29,248 nucleotides of DNA from DATBMY01 sp036554605. Its GTDB lineage: Bacteria; Acidobacteriota; Blastocatellia; UBA7656. The position numbers were made by a program, and so were the translations under genes. The notes beneath the pieces were generated by a model. That model was given only the letters and a program-made list of their open reading frames with translations. It was not told the origin of the DNA and did no database searches. Positions 1 to 6,921 of this stretch are shown one piece after another (positions within the stretch are counted from its first letter, which is position 1; each line of letters opens with the position of its first letter). Where the stretch lies: the NCBI GenBank assembly GCA_036554605.1, contig DATBMY010000267.1, positions 1 through 29,248 on the forward strand. Reading direction: 5' to 3'.

Positions 1-200
1 CCGCGCTCATCGCGGTCGTAATCGCGGGCGCGGCCATAGCGATCATAGTCGTCCTCGCGGTCGTAACGCCGGTTTTGTATCGAGCCATAATCGTCGTCAT
101 CGTATGACGAGGATCCCCGGTAGTATCTATTCTCGTAGCGGTCGTCGTCTTCGTCGTATTGCCGACCATAGCGGTCTCGGTAAGTACTTCTATACGTCAT
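1..200 (-). CDS. D/R/Y-rich hypothetical protein, N-terminal part, cut by window edge
   Basis: An open frame runs leftward from an ATG at 198-200 to the window edge without a stop (about 66 codons). A G-run just upstream on the minus strand (AGGGGGG, then 5 bases, then ATG) can serve as ribosome binding site. The peptide begins MTYRSTYRDRYGRQYDEDDD and stays almost entirely Asp, Arg, Tyr, Gly and Ser, so this part is charged, low-complexity and probably disordered. Such D/R/Y-rich leaders are seen on some small bacterial proteins carrying BON or similar domains, but the C-terminal part lies outside the window, so no function is assigned. No signal peptide or membrane segment is visible. Confidence 0.6.
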   Translation of the reverse strand, partial: MTYRSTYRDRYGRQYDEDDDRYENRYYRGSSSYDDDDYGSIQNRRYDREDDYDRYGRARDYDRDER

Positions 201-272
201 GCTAACCCCCCTGTTATAAAGTTACATCGTCGCGTCCTGAAATCTTCCACAACGCGGTCTTAAGAGGAATTA

Positions 273-305
273 ATGGCAACACTCGTGCCGCCTGCCCGTG
301 GATGA
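273..305 (+). other. possible 10-codon leader ORF
   Basis: ATG at 273 is preceded by AGAGGAAT (263-270) and reads MATLVPPARG then TGA at 303-305. It sits 5 bases before a terminator-like hairpin (310-330) and about 160 bases before the dehydrogenase gene. The arrangement resembles a leader peptide plus attenuator, but the peptide has no run of a single regulatory amino acid. It may be chance. Confidence 0.2.
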
Positions 306-309
306 AGTG

Positions 310-330
310 AAGGGCATTTGCGCCCTTTTT
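310..330 (+). terminator. intrinsic terminator-like hairpin
   Basis: AAGGGC (310-315) pairs with GCCCTT (322-327) around a six-base loop, and the descending arm runs into a T tract ending at 330. The T tract is on the plus strand, yet no annotated plus-strand gene ends here, so it would end transcription of something short starting around 200-300, or attenuate transcription into the dehydrogenase gene. Confidence 0.4.
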
Positions 331-422
331 GATTAGCGCACCCGGCGTAAACGATTATTTCCATACACCTCGCGGATACTTTCACCGCCCGCCAATATGG
401 GCTTAATCGCGCCGGGCAATGC

Positions 423-431
423 TGATAAAAT
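423..431 (+). promoter_or_regulatory. possible extended -10 promoter of the dehydrogenase gene
   Basis: TGATAAAAT fits an extended -10 (TG-N-TAAAAT) and would start transcription near 438, about 29 bases before the ATG at 467. No good -35 is visible. The same TG-N-TAAAAT motif lies upstream of the VWA gene (21912-21920). Confidence 0.25.
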
Positions 432-466
432 GGCGCAGCCCTTTACTGTTTTCAGGAGAGTTCAGA

Positions 467-2545
467 ATGAGACGGCGCGTTAAAGTTCTCTTCATAATGC
501 TATCTTTCTGCGCGGCGCTGTTGCCCGATGCGCACGAGGCGCGGCAAAGAAGGGACGGCTCGGCGGCAAAGAGTATAGACACCAGGGCGCTCGTGAGCGC
601 CGAGGCGCGGGCGACGGATTGGATCAGCCACGGGCGCACCTACTCTGAAGCGCGCTTCAGCCCGCTCGGTCGCATCAACGACGCCAACGTCAAGACGCTG
701 GGGCTCGCCTGGTCGTTCGACGCCGAGACGACGCGGGGGCTGGAAGCAACGCCAATAGCCGTCGCGGGGACGCTCTACACCACGGGAGCCTGGAGCGTGG
801 TCTATGCGATTGACGCGCGAACGGGACGCCAGCTCTGGAAGTGGGACCCGCAAGTATCACGCGCTTACGGCCAGCGCGCGTGCTGCGACGTGGTCAATCG
901 CGGAGTCGCCGTTTATCAGGGCAAAATCTATGTCGGCGTGCTTGACGGGCGGCTCGCGGCCCTGGACGCGGCGACGGGCAGAGTCTTATGGCAGGTCGTC
1001 ACAGTAGACCAGAGCCAGCCTTATACGATCACGGGCGCGCCTCGAATAGTCAAAGGCAAGGTGATAATAGGCAACGGCGGCGGCGAGTTCGGCGTGCGCG
1101 GTTACGTCTCCGCCTATACGGCCGATACGGGCAAGCTTGCATGGAGGTTCTATACGGTTCCGGGCGACCCCTCGAAGCCGCACGAATCGCCCGCGCTCGA
1201 ACGAGCCGCAAAGACCTGGACCGGAGAGTGGTGGAAGATGGGCGGCGGAGGGACCGTGTGGGATTCACTAGCCTACGACCCCGAGCTTGATCTGCTTTAC
1301 GTCGGGACGGGCAACGGCTCTCCCTGGAATCAAAACGTGCGCAGCCCCGAAGGCGGCGATAACCTCTACCTCTCTTCGATACTTGCGCTGCGGCCCGACA
1401 CGGGCGAGATGGTCTGGCACTACCAGACGACGCCGGGCGAAACGTGGGATTACACGGCGACGCAGCATATGATACTTGCCGACATAGAGATCGGCGGCCG
1501 CAAGCGCAAGGTGCTAATGCAGGCGCCTAAGAACGGGTTCTTTTATGTGCTCGACCGGGCAACGGGCGAGCTGATATCGGCCGAAGCATACGTCCCCGTC
1601 ACCTGGGCCACCGGAGTTGATAAAAAGACCGGCCGGCCTATAGAGATTCCGCAAGCCAGATACAAAGACGAAGCTACTATAGTGAAGCCGGGCCCGTTCG
1701 GCGGGCACAACTGGCAGCCGATGTCTTTCAACCCGCGGACGGGGCTGGTCTATATCCCGGCGCAGGACCCGTTTTTCGCTTATGCCAACGACAAGAGTTT
1801 CAAGTACACGCCGGGCGCATGGAATACGGGCACCGATTTTTCGTTATTGAAAGTCGGCCCGCCTTTTATGCCTACGGGGCACCTGCTCGCGTGGGACCCG
1901 GTCGCGCAAAAAGAGCGGTGGCGCGTGCAATACCCGAGCATGTGGAACGGCGGCACGTTGACGACGGCCGGAAACCTCGTCTTTCAGGGTACGGCCGACG
2001 GGCGATTCGTGGCCTACAGCGCGGACCGTGGCGAGAAGCTCTGGGAAGCGCAGGTCGGCACGGGGATCATCGCCGCGCCGGTCACTTACGAGATTGACGG
2101 TGTGCAATACGTATCGGTGATGGCGGGGTGGGGTGGGGCTTACGCGCTTGCCGGAGGGAACGCGACCGGCAAGGTGAACGTATCGGGGCGGCTGCTGACG
2201 TTCGTGCTCGGAGGCAAAGAGCCGCTGCCCGACGACATAACGATGAAGCTCAAGCCCGTCACGCCGATAGCCTTCAGCGCATCTGCCGAAAAGATCGAGG
2301 CGGGCGCGGTGCGATTCGCGCAGTTCTGCTCCGGGTGCCACGGCATAGGCGCGGTGAGCGGCGGCGCGACGCCCGATCTTCGCTACTCGGCCCCGTCGAT
2401 CTTCGATAAGTACGTCGACATAGTGCTCGAAGGAAAGCTCGCCGGCAGCGGCATGCCGGCCTTCAAGCCGGTGCTTACGGCCGGAGACGTTGATGCCATC
2501 CGCGCCTTCGTGCTGAAACGCCGATCCGATATGGCCGGCAAATGA
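467..2545 (+). CDS. PQQ-dependent quinohaemoprotein alcohol dehydrogenase with C-terminal cytochrome c
   Basis: Periplasmic enzyme that oxidises alcohols with PQQ and passes electrons through its own c-type haem (family knowledge). The protein is about 692 aa and starts with a signal peptide. Start 467 is chosen because AGGAGAG (454-460) precedes it; an in-frame upstream start at 419 would spoil the signal peptide. The N-terminal ~550 residues form the eight-bladed propeller. Visible hallmarks are the adjacent disulfide Cys pair C139-C140 (RACCD), Glu207 in GGGEFG and Asn283 in GTGNGSPW as likely Ca2+/PQQ ligands, and the catalytic Asp328 in TWDYTATQ. The C-terminal domain has the haem motif CSGCH (C621, C624, H625) and a likely axial Met663 in GSGMPAF. 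Together these match the type II quinohaemoprotein group rather than plain methanol dehydrogenase. The substrate cannot be told from sequence. Next gene starts 64 bases on, so co-transcription is possible. Confidence 0.93.
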   Translation: MRRRVKVLFIMLSFCAALLPDAHEARQRRDGSAAKSIDTRALVSAEARATDWISHGRTYSEARFSPLGRINDANVKTLGLAWSFDAETTRGLEATPIAVAGTLYTTGAWSVVYAIDARTGRQLWKWDPQVSRAYGQRACCDVVNRGVAVYQGKIYVGVLDGRLAALDAATGRVLWQVVTVDQSQPYTITGAPRIVKGKVIIGNGGGEFGVRGYVSAYTADTGKLAWRFYTVPGDPSKPHESPALERAAKTWTGEWWKMGGGGTVWDSLAYDPELDLLYVGTGNGSPWNQNVRSPEGGDNLYLSSILALRPDTGEMVWHYQTTPGETWDYTATQHMILADIEIGGRKRKVLMQAPKNGFFYVLDRATGELISAEAYVPVTWATGVDKKTGRPIEIPQARYKDEATIVKPGPFGGHNWQPMSFNPRTGLVYIPAQDPFFAYANDKSFKYTPGAWNTGTDFSLLKVGPPFMPTGHLLAWDPVAQKERWRVQYPSMWNGGTLTTAGNLVFQGTADGRFVAYSADRGEKLWEAQVGTGIIAAPVTYEIDGVQYVSVMAGWGGAYALAGGNATGKVNVSGRLLTFVLGGKEPLPDDITMKLKPVTPIAFSASAEKIEAGAVRFAQFCSGCHGIGAVSGGATPDLRYSAPSIFDKYVDIVLEGKLAGSGMPAFKPVLTAGDVDAIRAFVLKRRSDMAGK

Positions 2546-2609
2546 CTCCAGGCTGTCGCAAAGACGCGGCAGGTCAGTCTATCTTTCAAAACCTTGAGCG
2601 AAAGCTAAT

Positions 2610-4835
2610 ATGGCTTCCAGGACTCCAAGAATCTCTTCCCCGTCGGCATTGGAGATTCGCCTGCTCGGTCTGTTTCGCGTCGCGGTCGACGAGGAGGCGT
2701 TAGAGGAAGGCCGGTGGTCACGTCGCAAGCCCGCGCTGCTGGTCAAACTGCTGGCGCTTCAACCGCACCATCAAATTCATCGCGAACAGGCGATGGAGCT
2801 TCTCTGGCCCGGCTCGGACCCGGAGCCGGCATCCAACAACCTGCATAAGCTGATTCACCGCGCGCGACATGCTCTAGAGCCGGGGTTAGCGACGGCGGCG
2901 AGCTCGCACTTTATCCTCACGCAAGGCCGGAAGATTCTGCTGCGCGCGCCCGGCAGGCTCTGGGTTGACGTCAAGGAATTCGAGCAGCGCGCCCAGATTG
3001 CGCTCAAAAGCTCGAAGGTTGAGCCGTACGCGGAAGCGCTCGCGATTTACGAAGGCGATCTGCTGGCCGAAGATTTATACGAAGACTGGATAGCCGAGCG
3101 GCGCGAGCGGCTGCGCGCCCAGTACTGTCAACTTCTCGCCAGCCTCGCAAGTCTCCACGAAAGGCGCGGCGAGCCGTTGTCGAGCATCGAGCGACTTAAG
3201 GAACTGGTCGCTTCCGATTCGACGAATGAAGAAGCGCACAGAGAATTAATGCGGCTTTATGCCCTCACGGGCAACAAGCACCAGGCGCTCAGGCAGTATC
3301 AGCTATGCGTCGAGGCGCTTCAAAAGGATTTGGACGCGGAGCCCGAGCCCGAAACATGCAAGCTGCGCGAGCAGATCGTTTCGGGCAGCCTTGCCCCGCG
3401 CGAGGCCGCTGCTGCCGGACCAGGTACTATTTACGGCGCGGCGATCAACTCGCTTGCCATCTTGCCGCTCGTCAATACAAGCGCCGATGCGGATGCCGAA
3501 TACTTCTCGGACGGCATAACCGAAAGCATCATCAATAGCCTGTCGCAACTGCCGAGGCTTCGTGTCATGGCGCGAAGCACGGTCTTTCGCTATAAGGGGC
3601 AGGATATTGATCCGCAAGAGGTCGGCGGGCGCCTGGGCGTGCGCGCCGTCCTCACCGGGAGAGTCTTGCATCGCGAGGGCACGTTCAATATTCAAACCGA
3701 GCTCGTAGACGCGACGGATGGATCACAGCTCTGGGGCGAGCAGTACAGCCGAAGCTCCACCGACATCTTCGAGGTGCAGGAAGAGATCGCGAAAGAGATA
3801 ACGGGGAAGCTGCGGCTGAAACTTACGGGCGAGGAGAAGGGGCGGCTCGCGAAGCGCCATACGGAGAATGCCGAGGCATATCAGCTTTATCTCAAGGGCA
3901 GCTACTTCTGGAACAAGCGCACGATGGAGGCGGTGAAAAAGAGCATAGAATATTTCCGGCGGGCGATTGAAATAGATAAACATTACGCGCTGGCCTACAC
4001 GGGGCTGTCGAACTCTTACGCCAAGCTCGGGGATGTCGGGTTTACCGCCATCCCGCCGCGACAGGCGTTCGCCAGGTCGAAAGCGGCGGCCTTGAAAGCT
4101 TTAGAGATAGACGAGGAGATGGCCGAAGCTCACACGTCGCTCGCTCACGTTCACATGCACGATTACGAGTGGTCGAGCGCCGGAAAAGAGTTCCGCCGCG
4201 CACTCAAGCTAAACCCTAACTATCCAATGGCGCATCACTGGTACGCGTACTATCTGATTATGACCGGGCAGCCGGACGAGTCGTTGATAGAAATCGAAAA
4301 AGCGCTGGAGCTTGACCCGCTCTCCTTGCCGATCCACACGGATTTTGGCGAGCTGCTCTATCTGACGCGCCAGTATGACAGGGCCGTCGAGCAGATTCAC
4401 CAGACGCTCGAAATGGATCCTTACTACTACCAGGCACACCTTGTGCTCGCGCGGATTTACGATCAGCAGCAGATGTATGAAGAATCAATCTCGGAGTTCT
4501 TAAAGGCGCATGAAATCGCCGCCGACAACACGCGCGCGCTTGCGTCGCTCGGCCATGCCTACGCGGCGTGGGGAAAGAAAAAGGAAGCGCGCGAAATATT
4601 GACTCGCATTGACGAGTTGTCGAAGGTTAAATATGTCTCGCCCTATGTCGTGGCGACGGTTTACGTAGGGCTTGATGAGCCTGACCGGGCATTCGAGTGG
4701 TTGAACATAGCGTATGAAGAGCATGCCGAGTGGATAATCTATCTGACTATAGATCCGCGGCTCGACCCTTTGCGCGCTGACCGCAGATACAGAGAGCTTG
4801 TGCGGCGCATAGGGCTCGACGACGCTCGAACTTGA
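2610..4835 (+). CDS. BTAD-type transcriptional regulator fused to TolB-like domain and TPR repeats
   Basis: A 741-aa soluble protein without a signal peptide. Residues ~10-105 form an OmpR/SARP-like winged helix (EIRLLGLFRVAVDEEAL at the start). Residues ~110-258 are the bacterial transcriptional activation domain, itself TPR-like (EAHRELMRLYALTGNKHQAL). Residues ~280-400 match the TolB-like N-terminal domain found in adenylate-cyclase and CadC-like regulators (YFSDGITESIINSLS, then GVRAVLTGRV). From ~420 to the end there are tandem TPRs (YAKLG, AEAHTSLAHV, YYQAHLVLARIY). The expected role is a DNA-binding regulator whose TPRs sense a protein or ligand. The target is unknown; neighbours are the upstream dehydrogenase and the methyltransferase 6 bases downstream. 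The start has only a weak ribosome binding site. Domain order is clear; function is inferred. Confidence 0.85.
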   Translation: MASRTPRISSPSALEIRLLGLFRVAVDEEALEEGRWSRRKPALLVKLLALQPHHQIHREQAMELLWPGSDPEPASNNLHKLIHRARHALEPGLATAASSHFILTQGRKILLRAPGRLWVDVKEFEQRAQIALKSSKVEPYAEALAIYEGDLLAEDLYEDWIAERRERLRAQYCQLLASLASLHERRGEPLSSIERLKELVASDSTNEEAHRELMRLYALTGNKHQALRQYQLCVEALQKDLDAEPEPETCKLREQIVSGSLAPREAAAAGPGTIYGAAINSLAILPLVNTSADADAEYFSDGITESIINSLSQLPRLRVMARSTVFRYKGQDIDPQEVGGRLGVRAVLTGRVLHREGTFNIQTELVDATDGSQLWGEQYSRSSTDIFEVQEEIAKEITGKLRLKLTGEEKGRLAKRHTENAEAYQLYLKGSYFWNKRTMEAVKKSIEYFRRAIEIDKHYALAYTGLSNSYAKLGDVGFTAIPPRQAFARSKAAALKALEIDEEMAEAHTSLAHVHMHDYEWSSAGKEFRRALKLNPNYPMAHHWYAYYLIMTGQPDESLIEIEKALELDPLSLPIHTDFGELLYLTRQYDRAVEQIHQTLEMDPYYYQAHLVLARIYDQQQMYEESISEFLKAHEIAADNTRALASLGHAYAAWGKKKEAREILTRIDELSKVKYVSPYVVATVYVGLDEPDRAFEWLNIAYEEHAEWIIYLTIDPRLDPLRADRRYRELVRRIGLDDART

Positions 4836-4841
4836 CCGTCT

Positions 4842-5480
4842 ATGAAAAAACCAGAATCCGAAATAAAGAAAAGCTACGACCGGGTCGCCGAAGAGTTCGC
4901 GAAGGAATTCTACGACGAGCTCAAGCGGAAACCGTTCGACCGCGATATTCTGAGCAAGTTCGCCGAAAGCGTTCGCGATAAGGGGACGGTCTGCGAGCTT
5001 GGCTGCGGGCCGGGTCAGATCGCGCGTTACTTGAAGGATCGTGGGGTCGAGGTTTACGGAGTCGACATATCTTCGGGACAGATCGGATGCGCCAGGCGGC
5101 TGAACCCTGACATCAGGTTCGAGCAGGGCGACATGCTCGCGCTCAACGCGACCGATTCATCGCTCGCGGGAGTCGTCTCTTTTTATTCGATAATTCACCT
5201 GGTCCGCGAGGACGTGCCCCGCGCGCTCAAGCTCATACACCGCGCGCTGCGGCCCGGCGGGAGGCTGCTGCTTTCCTTCCACGGAGGCGAGGGCATGCTT
5301 CGCAAAGAGGAGTGGTACGATAAGCCGGTGTCGATTGAAGTCACTTTATTCGAGCCCGGCGAGATGGCCATCTATCTTGAGACGGCAGGCTTCGAGGTCG
5401 AGCAGATAGTCGAGCGAGAGCCTTACGAGTTCGAGTATCCGACCCGCAGGGTCTATGCCTCGGGGAGAAAGCAAGTCTAG
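4842..5480 (+). CDS. class I SAM-dependent methyltransferase
   Basis: A 212-aa cytosolic protein with a Rossmann-type methyltransferase core. Motif I is CELGCGPGQIARYL (E52-x-G54-x-G56), motif II ends with the acidic VYGVDIS, and there is a motif-III-like FEQGDMLAL and a post-motif RPGGRLLLSFHG. This is the Methyltransf_11/25 type, used on small molecules or lipids as often as on proteins, so the substrate is unknown. It begins 6 bases after the stop of the regulator gene and shows no strong ribosome binding site of its own, which suggests translation coupled to that gene. The final residues (RRVYASGRKQ) are typical of this family and the gene looks complete. Confidence 0.85.
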   Translation: MKKPESEIKKSYDRVAEEFAKEFYDELKRKPFDRDILSKFAESVRDKGTVCELGCGPGQIARYLKDRGVEVYGVDISSGQIGCARRLNPDIRFEQGDMLALNATDSSLAGVVSFYSIIHLVREDVPRALKLIHRALRPGGRLLLSFHGGEGMLRKEEWYDKPVSIEVTLFEPGEMAIYLETAGFEVEQIVEREPYEFEYPTRRVYASGRKQV

Positions 5481-5538
5481 AGTACAAGCTTCAGCTTATG
5501 TGACGTCGAATAGTTCCTACCTGAAGGGCAAACGCGAA

Positions 5539-5598
5539 TTTGGAGTGCGGTGACTTGTAACCGCTTTTGCCCGAGCCGACAAGCCGGAGCACTCCAAA
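5539..5598 (+). repeat. cloverleaf-type palindromic repeat, copy 1
   Basis: Outer arms TTTGGAGTGC (5539-5548) and GCACTCCAAA (5589-5598) are perfect 10-base inverted repeats. Inside are two smaller hairpins: GCGGT/ACCGC (5547-5551 with 5560-5564) and an imperfect GC-CCG/CGG-A-GC hairpin (5569-5590). The whole can fold as a three-way junction. The reverse complement of 15439-15499 has the same outer arms and inner order, so this is a dispersed family. It lies in the 264-base spacer before the DsrE-like genes; the rest of that spacer shows nothing recognisable. Confidence 0.8.
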
Positions 5599-5744
5599 AT
5601 CCCTCATCAACGTGTTCCTACCATACTACTAAGCGCGCGGGAAGTTTTTGGGAAGAATCGGCGAAGTTTCGAGGAAGCCCCGCCCTGTATGCTCTGCCCG
5701 AATTGCCGTTGACCTTTTTGAACAAAGATTTAAAGGAGCGATCT

Positions 5745-6074
5745 ATGACCAGCTACCTGTTGATTGAATCCAGAGACCCGTTCGAGTCGCGCGATGAGCG
5801 CTTTGTCGAAGAGACCGCCCTCGCGCTCAGAGAGCGCGGCCGCGAGGTCACGGTCTTTCTAGTGCAAAACGGCGTTCTCGCCTGCCGGAAGCTGGCTCGC
5901 GGAACTTACCTCGGTCGATTGGAGCAGGCGGGAGTGACGCTGCTGGCAGACGATTTTTCCCTGCGCGAGCGCGGCATTCGAATAGAAGAGATGCACCCCG
6001 GCGTCCAGCCCTCAAGCATAGAGGCGCTGGTCGACCATCTGGCTCAGGAAAAGACAAAGGCCATCTGGCACTGA
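5745..6074 (+). CDS. DsrE/TusB (DsrH)-like small protein, first of three
   Basis: A 109-aa cytosolic protein. ATG 5745 is chosen because AAGGAG (5733-5738) precedes it; the open frame continues upstream to 5550 only through the cloverleaf repeat. The pattern VTVFLVQNGVLACRK, then GVTLLADDFSLRERGI, then a final AIWH resembles the TusB/DsrH chain of sulfur relay complexes (strand, Cys-containing turn, 'DL..RG' and a C-terminal Trp), compared from memory with E. coli TusB. Cys47 is the only cysteine and would be the candidate sulfur-carrying residue. It is followed after 11 bases by a second DsrE-family gene and then a third, so the three products probably form a mixed oligomer like TusBCD or DsrEFH. 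A specific pathway cannot be read from the sequence. Confidence 0.72.
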   Translation: MTSYLLIESRDPFESRDERFVEETALALRERGREVTVFLVQNGVLACRKLARGTYLGRLEQAGVTLLADDFSLRERGIRIEEMHPGVQPSSIEALVDHLAQEKTKAIWH

Positions 6075-6085
6075 AGGAGGCGGCT

Positions 6086-6493
6086 ATGGCTGACAAGAGA
6101 TTGACCGTGGCTCTTATGGACCCTCCATACGAGTCCGCAAATACGACGACGGCGCTGCGCATTATCTCGGCGGCGCTTCGAAAAGGGATTCACGTAAACG
6201 TGTTCGCCTATGAAGGAGCGGTCTGCCTGCCGCTCAAAGATCAGGCCCCGCACCCGAACCCGGTGAAGGGGACGAGCCTCGAAGAGGAAGAGCATCCGCT
6301 GACAAGGGCTTTCGTATCTTCGCTTCTTGAGATCGGCAAGGCTGATCCTCTGCTCGTCTGGATCAACTGTGGGATGTGCGCCGATGAGCGGGGCGCAAAC
6401 AACGTCGTCGATGGGGTCAGGCGCGGCAGTCCGGCCGACCTGCTGAAGATGGCGCTTGAGTCGGTCAACACGCTCGTCATCCCGACGAAATAG
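6086..6493 (+). CDS. DsrE/DsrF-like protein, second of three
   Basis: A 135-aa cytosolic protein with a perfect AAGGAGG ribosome binding site before the ATG. It opens LTVALMDPPYESANTTTALR, the usual DsrE-family first strand followed by a helix that selects multiple gene products per complex. A second block, HVNVFAYEGAVCLPL, carries Cys47. The late block WINCGMCADERG has a C95-x-x-C98 pair followed by an Arg-Gly, similar to the Cys-containing loop of DsrE-type subunits. It lies 11 bases after the first and 9 bases before the third DsrE-like gene. Role inferred: the cysteine-bearing subunit of a sulfur-transfer or redox complex. What is missing nearby is any TusA or TusE/DsrC partner. Confidence 0.75.
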   Translation: MADKRLTVALMDPPYESANTTTALRIISAALRKGIHVNVFAYEGAVCLPLKDQAPHPNPVKGTSLEEEEHPLTRAFVSSLLEIGKADPLLVWINCGMCADERGANNVVDGVRRGSPADLLKMALESVNTLVIPTK

Positions 6494-6502
6494 GAGAGAG
6501 CA

Positions 6503-6880
6503 ATGAGAATCCTGAACATAGTGGAGACAGCTTATAGAGGCACGCTCGAAGAGCAGGACGACACGATTTTGTGGCTAAGCGGCGCGCTGGCAAACGCCGG
6601 CGCAAGTCTCGCCGTGCTGCTTCGCGCAAACGCCGTGAATTATCTGGTGCGGCAGCAGTGCCCCGTGCTCATCATCGGCAACGCCGGTATCAATCACCCG
6701 GCGCGGCCTAATGAAGACATCGGCAGGCTCCGAGAGAAGGGCGTCAAGATATTCGCCGTCGAGGAGGATCTCGAAGAGCGCGGAATCGATAGGCGCAACC
6801 TGACCGGCGGCGTACGGATCATTCGCCGCGGCGACATCGCGGGCCTGTTTGAAGATTACGAGCAGGTCTGGCACTGGTGA
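6503..6880 (+). CDS. DsrH/TusB-like protein, third of three
   Basis: A 125-aa cytosolic protein; AGGAGAG precedes the ATG. The C-terminal half (VKIFAVEEDLEERGIDR, then GDIAGLFEDYEQVWHW) strongly resembles the end of TusB/DsrH, including the closing Trp. The N-terminal half begins RILNIVETAYRGTLEEQDD and is longer than in TusB. Cys53 (QQCPVLIIGNAG) is its single cysteine. It shares the 'D(L/F)..RGI' and W-H ending with the first gene at 5745, so these two look like paralogues flanking a DsrE/F-type gene. The secreted propeller gene starts 41 bases downstream with its own ribosome binding site and may be in the same transcript. Confidence 0.72.
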   Translation: MRILNIVETAYRGTLEEQDDTILWLSGALANAGASLAVLLRANAVNYLVRQQCPVLIIGNAGINHPARPNEDIGRLREKGVKIFAVEEDLEERGIDRRNLTGGVRIIRRGDIAGLFEDYEQVWHW

Positions 6881-6921
6881 CCGGAAATTACTAACCGCAA
6901 AAAGCGATTGAGGAGAATCTT

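Noticed and set aside
5709..5734. Possible promoter TTGACC...TTTAAA before the DsrE-like genes
   Set aside because: Spacing between the boxes is only 14 bases and the -10 is poor.
5550..5744. Upstream extension of the first DsrE-like protein
   Set aside because: Reads through the cloverleaf repeat and ignores the good ribosome binding site before 5745.
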